A stretch of 64,000 nucleotides of DNA from assembly GCA_025526995.1 (NCBI GenBank), contig JAHLKG010000035.1, forward strand, positions 30,642-94,641, in the 5' to 3' direction. Both the position numbers and the translations under genes were made by a program. This DNA is from Powellomyces hirtus (Eukaryota > Chytridiomycota > Chytridiomycetes > Spizellomycetales > Powellomycetaceae). The notes under the pieces were generated by a model. It did not search any database. It had not been told where the DNA came from and worked only from the letters and a program-made list of their open reading frames with translations. Positions 1 to 10,705 of this stretch are shown here, in pieces (positions within the stretch are counted from its first letter, which is position 1; every line of letters begins with the position of its first letter).

Positions 1-2
1 GT

Positions 3-1541
3 GAAACATGGGAAGTCATTAACCCCAAATCCTTACCGCACAATCAACGGCCCATCCGCACTAAATGGGTATTCAAGATTAAGCGAGACCTGAATGGTCA
101 ACCCCAACAATACAAGGCCCGGCTTGTAGTGAAAGGCTTCGAACAACGCTACGGCATCGACTACAACGAAACCTATGCTCTGGTTGCCAAGATTGCTACC
201 CAACGCGTCCTTCTCGCTCTCGCCGCCAGTCTAGGCTTGAAATGCCATCAAATGGATGTAGTAACCGCATTCCTGAATGGGATTGTTACCGAGACCATCC
301 TAATCTATGCCCCTGAAGGCTCTGGCTTTCCGCCCGGGACCATCCTTTGACTCCGAAAGGCCCTGTACGGTCTGAAACAAGCCCCGCGCGAATGGTACTC
401 CCTACTTCACAAGGAACTGACCTCCTTGGGATTCAAGCGCCTGGCAAATGACAATGCCGTTTACATCAGAACTCTACCTGAAAGTGACTCATCGCAGTAC
501 ATCTCCGTCTACGTCGACGATCTCCTCATTTTCCCAAAGACCGAATCGGAAATCTCATCAATCAAGACATTCCTGCACAACGAGTTCAACATGACAGACC
601 TAGGCAAAGTCAACCACTACCTGGGAATGAGAGTTCGAGGCGACTACTCAAGGCACGTCATCTACCTCGATCAAGAGTCATATGTAAATGACATCCTTGA
701 GCGCTTTGGTATGCAAGATTGCAAGCCCGTCAACACTCCGATGGACCAGACCAAGCTCGAACCCTACGAAGTCGAAAATACAAAGACTTCACCTAATCCG
801 CAAGAAGGAGAATATCGCAAAATCGTTGGTTCTCTCATGTACCTGATGATATGCACGCGTCCTGACATCGCTGTCGCAGTCAGTATGCTTTCTCGCTTCG
901 CAAGCAACCCTTCGCCTCAACATCTGCAAGCTGCCAAGCGCGTTCTTTGCTACCTACGGGGAACATCAGATTACAGCCTCTGCATCGGCGGAAATAACAT
1001 CACCCTTCACGGCTACAGCGATGCCGATTGGGGAAACAATATCATTGATCGACGGTCAATCACTGGCTACCTTTTCTACATTGGAAATGCGGGCCCCGTT
1101 ACTTGGGCTTCGAAGCGCCAACCCACCGTTGCTCTCTCATCTACCGAAGCTGAATACATGGCACTTTCCTTTGCCACTCAAGAGACAATCTGGCTTCGCT
1201 CACTTCTGCAAGAACTCCAAATCCCCGAATATCTCGATGAAAATGCTCGACCTACAATGATCTACAAAGACAATCAGTCATGCATCTCGTTGGCAATGAA
1301 TCCCGTGCATCACGCCCGTACCAAGCACATTGACATTCGACATCACTTCATTTGTGATCACATCGACAAGGAGATTCACCTGGAGTACTTACCCACCGCT
1401 GAAATGGTAGCCGACTCACTTACGAAGCCTTTACCGGCCTTGGCATTCAAATACCATCGCGAAAACATGTGCATCAAGCACTACGACAACACCATCATGC
1501 CAATGACGAAAGCGTCCATGACGGAGCTCCCAAATGAGTAA
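3..1541 (+). pseudogene. Copia A pol fragment: reverse transcriptase and RNase H
   Basis: This is the C-terminal part of a copia polyprotein, which copies element RNA into DNA inside virus-like particles. It is open in one frame from base 3 except for a single TGA at 348-350. That stop replaces the CGA arginine codon found in A3, just before the YGLKQAP motif. The RT catalytic motif YVDD is intact (about 514-525). RNase H follows, with SDADWG, STEAEYMAL and the C-terminal block TKHIDIRHHF, then ADSLTKPLP. The stop codon is 38 bases before the LTR, the normal copia ending. With one nonsense mutation and an intact active site this is one of the better preserved copies, but its gag, protease and integrase lie outside the window. 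Confidence 0.92.
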
Positions 1542-1580
1542 AATCCCATCATCGCGGATCGATTGCTCGGACAGGGGGTG

Positions 1581-1949
1581 TATTGGAATGTTGAGACTTG
1601 CGCACTCAACGTTTGGTCCTTACATTAGATCCTTACTTGGATTCTCCGACTAGAACGCGTGACCACCATACCGGTAACGCTAAGAGCTGAATTGGATCAC
1701 GTGTGATCACGTGATCGGAGAAAAAGTAGATTAGAACGCTTGACAAGCGAGACATTACCGATAAGACTTTAAGACATAAAATTACATTCACATACATTAC
1801 ATCTCTGTGCATCTGACAATGCTACATCGTCAACTGCATCACAGAAGAGCTCTGTAAACCCCCTTTACGAAGTATACTGAAGGCCACATCGAATTCGGCC
1901 AATCCTCTGCATTTCCGATAAAGTACTGGAAACGCCGATATCTCCATTA
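1581..1949 (+). repeat. Family A 3' LTR
   Basis: This LTR of 369 bp starts TATTGGAATG, directly after the purine-rich tract GGACAGGGGGTG, and ends ATCTCCATTA. Other copies end CCAATA, giving a six-base inverted repeat TATTGG/CCAATA at the LTR ends instead of the usual TG/CA. It contains a hairpin GTTGAG...CTCAAC near its start and two CACGTG motifs. It abuts element D at 1950. Confidence 0.93.
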
Positions 1950-2519
1950 GCTCCCACTGGTTTGAACGCCCTTGGCAAGCTTGGTGAGCCTTCCAATGTC
2001 TGCAACGTTCAAATGGCCGAGTCTCTGATGCCATAGGGACAAGTCCTGACTTGTTGTGTCCCTTCCAACGTTGTGGGCAATCCCAGCATTTGCCTGCCCA
2101 TGTGTTGTCTCAAATGTGTAGACAAATTGGTTCTCTTTGGCAAGGAAAGCCGTCCCATCCTTTGCAATGATCCGAGCAGCCTGTGGTCCCACTTCAAAAC
2201 AAGCTCCAGCTTTGACAAGGTGAGCCAGTGATAGGAGGTTCTTGGTCATCTTGGGGACATGCCAGCAGTTCTGGATTTGCAGGGGCACTGTCTTCCCCTC
2301 TATGTTGATCACCCATGTGTGAAACGTTCCATGCCCCACAGCTTCCAATGTGTGATTGCCTGCCATCTCAATGGCGACAGGAGACATCTTCTCATAGTCC
2401 CTAAACAGCTCTCTGCGGCCAGTCATGTGCTGAGAGGCTCCTGAGTCCAAAATCCAAGTGTTGGATGTCAGGGATGGCATCTGAGTCCCAATGGTGATGA
2501 AAGCAAAGCCTCCAGGCAT
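1950..2519 (-). pseudogene. Copia D protease and GAG-pre-integrase, truncated
   Basis: This stretch continues the Gag frame after one stop codon. The aspartic protease active site is plain: WILDSGASQHMTG near its start. About 120 residues later comes the GAG-pre-integrase block LWHQRLGHLN, which normally precedes the integrase zinc finger. The reading ends at 1950 because the LTR of A0 cuts the gene. The nearest methionine (codon at 2519-2517) lies two codons after the upstream TAA, but copia protease is normally made as part of a Gag-Pol polyprotein, so an independent start is unlikely. The frame is shared with Gag, so a single nonsense change, or readthrough of TAA, links the two. Confidence 0.88.
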
Positions 2520-2522
2520 CTG

Positions 2523-3317
2523 TTAAGTCGAGTTGGCCTGGTTTAGGCCCTTCTTCTTGATTGCTGCCCTCCTGTGGCACTCCTTCTTGATGTGGCCCTT
2601 CTTGTTGCAGTAGTGACAGACTGCCTCCTTCTTCCAATCTGGCTTTCCCTCAGCCTTGTTGGTCTTCTGAGCATTCCCTTTGGCGTCAGCTTGTGTGGAG
2701 AAGGCTTTTGCTGCCTTTCCAGAGTTCTTCTTTCCATCTGCATGCCTCATTTCCTCCTGCAACAGCCTGGATGTCACAAAAGCCAAGTCCAGCTTCTCAC
2801 TGGTCGACTCCAGAGTCATCACAAGGGTGTCAAAGGCTTCAGGAAGGGAAGAGAGTAAGGAGAACACATGGTCCTCCTCAGAAACGGGAGCTCCAATGGC
2901 AGCAAGTTCCTGGGTCATCCTCTTGATCTTGTTGATGTGGATGGTCATGGATCCAGTTGGGTCCATTGTCACAGTGAGGAACCGACATCTCAGGGAGTGT
3001 CTGTTGGCAACCCCCTTTTTCTCATGCACCTCCCTCAGCTTTTCCCATGCTTCAAGGGCGGATTCGGCCTCATGAACATGCATCAATTGCTCATCATTCA
3101 AAGACATGATCAGCAGAGCCAGAGCTCTCTCATATCGACGTATCCAGTCGTCTGATGCTGTGTTGGTGGCCTTGGCAGTTCCAGAGCCGTCCTTGATGTC
3201 AATGGCATCCCAAAGTCCCTTCTCAATCAACAGCATCTTCATTTTCAACTTCCAAAGGTGAAAGTTCTCCCCAGTGAACCTCTCAATGGACACTTGGATG
3301 TCAGAGTCGCCAGCCAT
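2523..3317 (-). CDS. Copia D Gag (nucleocapsid polyprotein)
   Basis: This encodes a structural Gag of about 264 residues that packages element RNA. I place the start at the ATG at 3317 (MAGDSDIQVSIERF). The frame extends seven codons further upstream but begins there at a TTG. The N-terminal part (FTGENFHLWKLKMKMLL) is the typical copia Gag fold of the UBN2 type. The middle is helical with the pattern DEQLMHVHEAESALEAW. Near the C-terminus is a CCHC zinc knuckle, CHYCNKKGHIKKEC. The frame ends in TAA just after the knuckle, six bases before the protease methionine and in the same frame. The PBS lies about 265 bases upstream. Gag itself shows no internal damage. Confidence 0.85.
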   Translation of the reverse strand: MAGDSDIQVSIERFTGENFHLWKLKMKMLLIEKGLWDAIDIKDGSGTAKATNTASDDWIRRYERALALLIMSLNDEQLMHVHEAESALEAWEKLREVHEKKGVANRHSLRCRFLTVTMDPTGSMTIHINKIKRMTQELAAIGAPVSEEDHVFSLLSSLPEAFDTLVMTLESTSEKLDLAFVTSRLLQEEMRHADGKKNSGKAAKAFSTQADAKGNAQKTNKAEGKPDWKKEAVCHYCNKKGHIKKECHRRAAIKKKGLNQANST

Positions 3318-3581
3318 CTTGTGCAAAGAGTGTGGCAAAATGGGATAGTCCTGGTGTTCAACGGCAAGTGGTCAGAACCTGCTCCAGAAAATCCACTCCA
3401 GTCCAGTCCAGTCCAGACAATAGCTCGTTCAATGGTCAGACGCAGGTGTCCTATGCCTGCTATCTAGACTCTCGAGTGCTCAAACAGTTCTCCAAGTCCT
3501 CAGCAGTACCAGTGATAGGCACAGTGACGTGTTTCCCAGATAGAGATAGAGGTGGAGTCAGTAATGTTCAGACAGCTGTGT

Positions 3582-3595
3582 CAGGGCTCATAACC
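3582..3595 (-). promoter_or_regulatory. Element D PBS, half initiator tRNA-Met type
   Basis: Read on the minus strand, GGTTATGAGCCCTG follows the LTR end directly. It is complementary to the anticodon stem-loop of initiator tRNA-Met (GGGCTCATAACC), as in Drosophila copia and yeast Ty5, which prime from a cleaved tRNA. Confidence 0.8.
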
Positions 3596-4075
3596 TGTTG
3601 AGACGTCTTGACACCTACAAACAGGAACTCAGCATACCAGATAGGTTGCTAGGTTGTTGTCAAGACTTGCAGAGGGTCTGAAGGTGCTTCCTAAGGTAGG
3701 GAAGGTCACCTGCGGTGTTTGGCGCGGTGTACTAGACAAGTAGAGTGTGTTGGACTGTTATTGTATTGGTTGGGGATGCCCAGAGGGCATCCTTTTATAA
3801 CAATTTGGATCATAGTACATGTGCAGTGACAATCTAACTGTGCCCTAGCTTGGCCAAGACGGACCTGGCCTGGCCTAGTATTGTTCCCAATCACAGGGTG
3901 TCTTTTTGCCTTTTCTTGGCGCTTATATCAGCGCTCCGGATGTGTTCTAGGCCTTCCCAGGTCCTCTCCAGCTATTCTGGATTGTTCTAGACCATTCTGG
4001 ACACAAGTGGATGTCCTCCCACATGTCCTGTGTGCTCTCAGTCCTTCCAGAGGTGCCCACAGGTAGATTCCAACA
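3596..4075 (-). repeat. Family D 5' LTR
   Basis: On the minus strand this 480-bp LTR begins TGTTGGAATC and ends CTCAACA, a TGTTG/CAACA terminal inverted repeat, and is followed directly by the PBS. The outer edge at 4075 is where gypsy E integrase reading stops, which supports the boundary. No second copy is present for comparison, so the outer end is less certain than the inner end. Confidence 0.75.
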
Positions 4076-6600
4076 AAAACAAGCAGCATTTGGTGCAGGT
4101 ACGGACAAAGGAGCAAATATCCTGCTGCATTTTGGGCCAGAAGTATTGTTGCAGCATTTTGGCGTAAGTAACTAATGGCCCTTGATGTCTGCCGTTAGGA
4201 AGTTCATCATGGAATTCTCAAAGGACATATGGCCTGATAGTGTAAGGAACGTAGAGTTGTTTGCCTTCGTATGTAATGATTCCATCGGGTCGTATAGCGA
4301 ATCTTCGATAACGACCTGGGCGCTCATGTTCAGGTTTTTCAAGTATTTTGGTGATGTGAAGCGCATATTTGTCCTGACGTACTTCATGTTTCCATTCTTC
4401 AAATCTGAATGTAGTCGAGAATGGGTGCTTGTTGGTATTCATGTATGCTGTAACAATCAGTCGTTTTTGACATTCAATTAGGTGTGGCGCATATGTAGGT
4501 TTTCAAGAGAGCAGGTCGGCGATTGTGTTGAATTGGCTGGAAAGATATTGAATCGAGAAGTTGGATTCTTGTAGTGTTTCGCCCCATCCTGCTTGGCGTT
4601 TACTCAAATGTGGTTGCGTTTGTAGGTGCACGAGTGATCGGTGATCAACAAGAGCGATGAAGGGCCAATTGATAAGGTAAAACCGGTTTGTCTTGAGAAA
4701 CTTCACGAGGGCTAATAGCTCTTGCTCGTGTACTGGATATTGGGTCTCGGCTCTGTTCGTTTTACGTGAGAAGAATAGTACTGGACGAAGCTTAGGAAGT
4801 TGTTCCATGGCTCATACTCAGTGAATTGGTAGTGGCATGGGAAAGGATTTCCCATCACTTGTTTGCCCCGACCATCCCGAGATGGCATAGGCAGAAGAAT
4901 CGGTATGGACGTAGATTGGTTGATCAGGGTTGAACGTCGCTAGGACCGGAGCACTTGTGACGGCAGCCTTGAGGGCATCGAAGGCTTTTTGTTCTTTGAC
5001 CGTCCGTTCAAATGTGCTTTTGATGCCTTGTAAGGCTGATAATGGGGCGGCGATTTTGGCGTATCGTTCAATGTAATTGAGGAAGTAGTTGGTCAATCCA
5101 AGAAATTGCTGGATGTGCCGTGTGGTCCGCAGGGTTGGCCAATCTCGGACGGCTGCAATCTTGTCATCCACAATGCGCATGCCGTTGATGCTGAAAAGAT
5201 GTCCGCAAAACTCGATTTTGCGTTGGCCCCAATGGCATTTGGCAGCATTGACATAGAGGGAATGGTCTTGTAATCGCTGAAGGACTTTAGCCATATCTTG
5301 GCAATGTTTATTAGGATCAGGTGAGAGAGATAAGAATGTTGTTGAGGTAACAGATAACGCAGATGTTGTAGAGGTCACCTAGGACTTGATTCATCAGTCG
5401 TTGAAAGGCGCCAGGTGCGTTGCAGAGCCCAAAGGGCATGACGACATATTAAAAGAGTCCGAATCTGGTACAAATGGCCGTCTTCTCGTGGTCTTCTGGG
5501 GCGATAAGTAGTTGATGGTAAGCGTCTTTCAAGTCGATAAGGGTATAGAAGCAGGCGCCCAATAGCTGGTTTCCCATTTCGTTTAAGTTTGGAAGCGGAG
5601 TTCGGTCCTTGATTGTGACTGCATTCAATCCGCAATAATCCCAGCAAACGCGGATTCTGCCAGTCTTCTTGACGGCATATACCACGGAAGCGCCCCATGG
5701 GGACTTGGAGTGCTGTATCCATCCTTTCGAAAGCAGGTGATCGAGCTGCTCCCAGAGTTTGCCTAGTTGATCTTGTGATATAGGATGTAGAGCTTGGAAC
5801 ACCGGTTTAGATCTGGGAACGATATCAATATGGAAGTTATTGTCGCCTCGATTGGGGGGTAGGTCATTGGTTTCTTTGAAGAGTGTATTTTCGAATCGTC
5901 AAAGAACTGAATCGAGGAATTTAGGCCATGATGGATCGGTCTTGGCTTTGTTCTCTTCCGTAGTAGTATGTATGTGGACTGCAAATGCTTCACGATACTG
6001 TTTATGTCGGAGTTGTTTATTGAATCGTTTTGTCAAGACAGCGGCAATGCCTTGAAAAGGTTTCTGTCGTTCACGTTTGACGCTTTTGGCTGCTCTGTGA
6101 ATGGTGAATGTTTGGGCTTTCCTGATGAATGAATCGGGACTTTGAGCATGCCGCTTGGATGGAAGTGATGAGATGTTAAAGGGTTTTCCATCCAGAGTGA
6201 ACAAGATACGGTGCGGTCATTCAACGGTGATACAAGTAAAAGTGCCAATTAGTTTGAAGAACGGGAGTCCCAGGATGAGGGGGATTCCAATGGGTGCAAT
6301 TTCGAAATAAAAAGAAGTAAACGGAATCGTAGTTTTGTGAAGCATTGTTGAAGATCTGGATCGATTGAGTTGTAAGGGATGTGATTCAAATCGTTTGACC
6401 GGCACCAGCGGTATCGATGTCGTAGGGGTTGCTGAGAGGTTTCTTTTTGAGTTTCCGTTCTTTGGCAACGCGGTCTTGGACTATCATCGTGTTGCAGCCA
6501 GTATCTAGAAGGGCTATGATTGGCTCGGTACCCATCTTGACTCGGAAGACCCAACTGGGTGCACAAGGTCCATTTGTTGGATGGACGTGGGATTGCCCTT
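4076..6600 (-). pseudogene. Gypsy E pol: protease, RT, RNase H, integrase start
   Basis: The reading is scattered over several frames. The protease has ALLDTGCNTMIV near 6500 and the C-terminal ILGLPFFKL near 6260, with a frameshift between them. RT runs from about 5990 to 5300: it has WIQHSKSPWGASVVYAVKK, DLKDAYHQL and, across an in-frame stop near 5450, [14 protein letters not shown]. The catalytic YLDD reads YLNN, with both aspartates changed by G-to-A. RNase H (TDSSAYAISGW, then RKTNRAETQYPVHEQELLAL) and the HHCC zinc finger of integrase (FHDELPNG to CTKC) follow. The polymerase was therefore dead before, or became dead by, these changes. The gene ends at the D insertion. Confidence 0.88.
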
Positions 6601-6692
6601 AGGGCTTTCAGGTGGTTGATTGCATGTCATCCATGGGATATCGGATTCGGAGAAGATAATATGTCCCTTATTGGGCTGAGAGGAACCGATTT

Positions 6693-7901
6693 CTATTCCC
6701 AGCCGTCCAGAAAATCCTGGGAGTCTTGATCTTCTTCATCAGCTTTGATTTCGCTGATTCGACTGATTTGTCTGACTGGGTAGCTGCGGTCACTAGCAGG
6801 CTTCTCGATAGCTTTGCTGTTGACATCTCGTTTGGCGAAGCAATCTTGGATTGTGTGGTTGATTTGTCTGCATCGTTTGCAGAGCATAGCGCTTCCTTGT
6901 TTCATAGGCGTCTTGGGTGTGCCCGGAGTTCCAGTGAATGCTGGTCTCCGTGTGAGAGTCCTCTGAGAATTTGTGATTGATGTTGGCAGGCTAGGTTTCC
7001 TCCTTGGTGTTTGCGGAATTGCTTGCTTAGAGACTTGACCTTCAGTTGTTGATCTTTGAGGTGTAATCGGTGCAGGTTGAAATGCACGCTGAGGGGTACG
7101 AGAAGGGGCTTGTTCGATGCCCGAATAGGGATGGAATCATGCAGGGGCCTTGGCTTGTGTGCGTGCCGGAGTGGTAAGATAACCATTGACCAGATTACGA
7201 GAGGCTGCTGCATTTCGGATGCATAACACGGCTAGGGGCCAGACGACGTGTTGGCCAATGGTAAGTCTCATCGTCATGAAGCTTTGAAGGGCTTGGACAA
7301 GATAGAGGCCATAGGTTGGGTTACGTAGAAGGCCTGCATGGAAGATATCAATCATCTCGCTTTTAAGTAGAAGGCGTTCGGTAGCATTGCCATTGGCATG
7401 GACAGTGATGGTTGCGAGATGTTGACATCGTTCCAGTTTGCGAATGTAGTCTTCAAGCGAGTTCCCAAGTGAGAGGGCCGCCATTTCTTGATGTAGAGGG
7501 TTGGTAATGTTCCGAGACATCCATCGTTGATAGAATTGGGTGGCCCACCAGGCCGCGACACCTTTGACAGGGGTGGCAGGTTGTACACAGAGGGTATTCA
7601 TGATAGCTGTGTGCCATGCGACGACTGACAGATTCATGTTAGTTACGGCATATTTGTCGAAGTAGTTGAACTCATTGTAGGTAATGCCAGTGTAGGCCGT
7701 CATGAAATGGTTGCACGCTTTGACATTGGTAGTAAAGAAAAGATCGATCAACTCCATGTTGTGCTCATCGGAGAAGTACGGGGTCGTCTTCGTATTGGCG
7801 ACAAGAGTTGTATGCAAGGTGAGCTCATTGAGTCGATCAACGTTTTGTAGCGCAGGGCCGATGGGAGGTATGGTCCAGGCGGCAGGTCCTGGTGCAGCCA
7901 T
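6693..7901 (-). pseudogene. Gypsy E Gag with zinc knuckle
   Basis: Gag starts at an ATG at 7901 (MAAPGPAAWTIPP) and stays in one frame to 6693 apart from a single TGA at 7137-7139. The capsid-like middle contains AAWWATQFYQRW and LEDYIRKLERCQHLA, the pattern of fungal gypsy Gag. A proline- and threonine-rich hinge follows. The CCHC knuckle CKRCRQINHTIQDC lies near 6870 and binds RNA. With the stop ignored the protein is about 402 residues, a normal size. The tail is acidic (KADEEDQDSQDF) and the protease begins downstream in another frame. Confidence 0.85.
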
Positions 7902-8382
7902 TGTGGATCACTATGTTTCAATCAAAAAAGAACAAGAATAGATGAGTTTGACAGGAAAGAACGGGAGTGGCGCTACCATGTGAGGTGCCTATGTTTCGAG
8001 GCGGGAGAAGAAGTATGCTTCGAGCAGAGGATAGATGAGTGAGGAGTTGGAACAAGAGAGAAGTGATATTTTGAATGGTTGAGTGAGGAATGTTGATGTA
8101 TTGATGGATAATGATCTTCTGCCGAGAGGTTCTTTCCTTTCCGTTATATATGAGGTTCTTTGACGCTAATGTCTCTAGCTAACTTGTGGCGAACAGGGAG
8201 ATGATCTAGGGATCTATGGCAGTGTTGCTGTGCAGTACTGAGACCGCAAGGTAAACTTGTGGGGAGTTCTGCTTATGAGGAATTTGGTAATTGCTTATGA
8301 GGCGCGTCTGTCTTAACTTGGGATATGGCTTTTTACTAGCCGAAAATAAGTAAGTATAAATATGCCATGATGGCCATCTCAC
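7902..8382. other. Leader and possible 5' LTR of gypsy E
   Basis: No gene is seen in these 480 bases. They lie just upstream of gypsy E Gag, where leader, PBS and 5' LTR are expected. A TATA-like TTATATATGAGG lies near 8145. I could not find a second LTR copy or a convincing PBS, so the boundaries stay open. Confidence 0.35.
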
Positions 8383-8558
8383 ACATAATAATACTTTCCC
8401 ATACATTACATCTCCGTGCATCTGACAACAATACACCATCATCTGCATCACAGAAGAGCTTTGTAAAAACCCCTTTACGAAGTATACTGGAGACTGCATC
8501 GAAATTGCCAATCCTCTGCATTTCCGATAAAGTACTGGAAATGCCGATATCTCCAATA
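8383..8558 (+). repeat. Family A LTR, 5'-truncated
   Basis: This is the 3' half of an A-family LTR, from ACATAATAATAC to CCGATATCTCCAATA. It joins directly to the RNase H part of an A-family pol, so the PBS and most internal sequence are missing. It closely matches the LTR at 9363-9731. Confidence 0.88.
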
Positions 8559-9325
8559 GAAAATACAAAGACTTTGCCTAACCCACAAGAAGGAGAATAT
8601 TGCAAAATGGTTGGTTCTCTCATGTACCTGATGATATGCACGCGCCCTGACATCGCTGTCACAGTCAGTATGCTTTCTTGCTTCGCAAGCAACCCTTTGC
8701 CTCAACATCTGCAAGCTGCAAAGCGCGTTCCTTGCTACCTGCAAGGAACATCCAACTACAGCCTCTGCATTGGCGGAAACAACGTTACCCTTCATGGCTA
8801 TAGCGACGCCAATTGGGGAAGCAATATCATTGATCGACGGTTGATCAAAGGCTACCTTTTCTACATTGGAAATGCGGGCCCTGTCACGTGGGCTTCGAAG
8901 CGCCAACCCACCGTTGCTCTCTCATCTACCGAAGCTGAATACATGGCACTTTCTTTCGCCACTCAAGAAACAATCTGGCTTTGCTTACTTCTGCAAGAAC
9001 TCCAAATCTCCGAATATCTCGATGAAAATGCTTGGCCCACATCCATCTACAAAGACAACCAGTCATGCATCTCGTTGGCGATGAACCCTGTGCATCACGC
9101 CTGTACTAAGCACATCGACATTTGACATCACTTCATCCGTGATCACATCGACAAGGAGATTCACCTGGAGTACCTACCCACCACTGACATGGTCGCCGAC
9201 TCACTTACGAAGCCCTTACCGGCCCTGGCATTCAAATACCATCGCAAAAACATGTGCATCAAGCACTACAATAACACCATCACGCCAATGACAAAAGCGT
9301 CCATAACGAAGCTTCCAAATGAGTA
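8559..9325 (+). pseudogene. Copia A-like pol relic: RNase H
   Basis: Only the last quarter of pol is present, entered directly after an LTR end. RNase H is recognisable by GYSDANWGSNIIDRR, STEAEYMALSF and the C-terminal ADSLTKPLPAL. The first catalytic aspartate of SDADWG is asparagine here. A TGA at 9123-9125 replaces the CGA of HIDIRHH in other copies. The stop codon and 38-base spacing to the LTR are conserved. This is either an internal deletion of one element or the right half left after another A insertion. It is an older subfamily: its LTR reads GTTGAGCC where others read GTTGAGAC. Confidence 0.88.
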
Positions 9326-9362
9326 AAATCCCTTCATCGCAGATTGATTGCTCGGAGGGGTG

Positions 9363-9731
9363 TACTGGAATGTTGAGCCATGCGTACTCAACTTTAGTCC
9401 TTACATTAGATCCTAACTTAGAATATCCGGCTAGAACGTGTGACCGTCATACCGGTAACGCTAAGAGGTGAATTGAATCACATGTTGAATCACGTGATTA
9501 AAGAAATAGTAGATTAGAACGCTTGACAAGCAAAACATTACCGATAAGACTTAAGACATAATAATACTTTCCCATACATTACATCTTTGTGCATCTGACA
9601 ACGCTACACCGTCATCTGCATCACAGAAGAGCTCTGTAACCCCCTACAAAGGCAATACAAGCAGGCTGCATCAAATTTGTCCAACCCTCTGCATTCCCAA
9701 TAAAGTACTGGAAACACCGATATCTCTAATA
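9363..9731 (+). repeat. Family A 3' LTR, older subfamily
   Basis: This LTR of 369 bp begins TACTGGAATG after the purine tract CTCGGAGGGGTG and ends ATATCTCTAATA, so both termini are mutated relative to TATTGG/CCAATA. It closes the relic at 8559-9325. The paired CACGTG site is decayed: the first motif reads CACATG and one CACGTG remains. Confidence 0.88.
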
Positions 9732-9997
9732 TCATTATCACATGTCTCTTGAAACATGGAAAAGACGTGTCTTGTACTCAGTTACATTGTCGCTGTATCC
9801 ACTGTATCTGCGATGGAGAAAAGCAGCTTAATAGTTGTCGCAATAAGCGGGAGTAGGCGCAAAAAAAAAATAGTATAGCACTTCCCGCTCCCGTTTAAAG
9901 AAATATATGGTCTTCGGAACTCACACTTAGTTCATATTACTTGTCCTTCCTACCTAAGACACCAATATCTTGGAGTATATCACATGGTAGCTCTACA
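9732..9997. other. Unassigned sequence between LTR relics
   Basis: No coding region is seen. A run of A follows GGCGC near 9853, and a TATA-like GAAATATATGG lies near 9900 after a CCCGCTCCCG stretch. It may be part of an unrelated LTR or promoter, but nothing pairs with it in this window. Confidence 0.3.
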
Positions 9998-10082
9998 CAA
10001 TCCTCGGCATCTCCGATAAAGTACTGGAAACGCCAATATCTCCATAACTAATGTTGAGTATGCAAAGCTCAACATTCCAATA
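9998..10082. repeat. Two small family A LTR scraps, tail and inverted head
   Basis: Bases 9998-10046 match the last 49 bases of the A LTR (TCCGATAAAGTACTGGAAAC to ATCTCCATA). Bases 10047-10082 match the first 35 or so bases of the LTR in inverse orientation, ending AACATTCCAATA. A tail and an inverted head side by side indicate rearrangement after insertion. Confidence 0.75.
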
Positions 10083-10700
10083 CACTCAAAGTCTAATTGA
10101 GTTTCACTTATTTTTTGACAAGTGCATCTGATATTTTGATAGACAAAATTTACTTTGTCAATTTTCTTTGAGTTATATTCACTGATGACTGATGTGCCAT
10201 GATGACAAGGCAATCGCAATTGTGCGCAAAGAGTTGAAACTTTTGATTCCAAGATTCTTGAACAGCTGCAATGAAAGGGATAATTACAGGAAGTACATTA
10301 ATGTGTTCAAATTCAAAATTGGAATGTCTAAAAATAAATCATCATTCGTTTTTAAAAGCAAAAAGTTTAACACTTTCTGGATGTTCTAAAAAAGAAATAT
10401 CGTTGCAATAAGTTTGGAAGTGACAGTATTTTTTTCACAATTTTCAAAAAAGTTGATAGATATATTAATTATTTTTTAAAAAGTTCAAAAAAAACATTGA
10501 ACATTGTTTTTGATATAGTACAATAAAACCAGTCTTACAAAGATAAATTATCAAATTAATTTTTGAGCTGTGTTTTTGCATGAGTGAATTTATTCATATG
10601 CCAAACCGCATAAAAAATTTTGAATCTATATTACTACAGAGTCCTCCAATAAAGTCACGGACCTCCTTTGTATATATAATCTCAGTCACATGACACAGAA
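10083..10700. other. AT-rich unique sequence
   Basis: This is markedly more AT-rich than the surrounding elements, with many poly-A and poly-T runs between 10280 and 10620. No element motif is seen. A weak minus-strand open stretch near 10600-10790 could be a further exon of the gene at 10706-11220, but its splice signals are poor. Confidence 0.45.
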
Positions 10701-10705
10701 ATGCC

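Larger units (their letters stand above)
1..1949 (+). mobile_element. Copia family A element A0, 3' part
   Basis: The window opens inside the pol gene of a Ty1/copia element and runs to the end of its 3' LTR. Only reverse transcriptase, RNase H and the LTR are present. The sequence matches the full-length copy at 34235-39977 closely. The right edge falls exactly where minus-strand element D coding sequence begins, so A0 appears to have inserted into D. The left flank is outside the window, so no target-site duplication can be tested. Confidence 0.93.
1950..4075 (-). mobile_element. Copia family D element, 5' part
   Basis: A minus-strand Ty1/copia element reads from a 5' LTR at 3596-4075 through PBS, leader and Gag into protease and GAG-pre-integrase. 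It is cut at 1950 by the end of element A0. Its right edge at 4075 interrupts the integrase of gypsy E, so D inserted into E and A0 into D. Integrase, RT and the 3' LTR are not in the window, so it is unknown whether D carries a chromodomain. Confidence 0.88.
4076..7901 (-). mobile_element. Gypsy family E element, degraded
   Basis: A minus-strand Ty3/gypsy element reads Gag, protease, RT, RNase H and the zinc-binding start of integrase, the canonical gypsy order. It is truncated at 4076 by the 5' LTR of element D, so the integrase core and 3' LTR are missing. A 5' LTR may lie in 7902-8382 but I cannot set its edges. Confidence 0.88.

Noticed and set aside
2574..3155. Long plus-strand frames across D Gag
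   Set aside because: They are the reverse of the Gag coding strand and have no domain or start signal of their own.
7902..8382. Definite 5' LTR of gypsy E
   Set aside because: No second LTR, PBS or terminal repeat could be matched, so only a tentative leader is listed.
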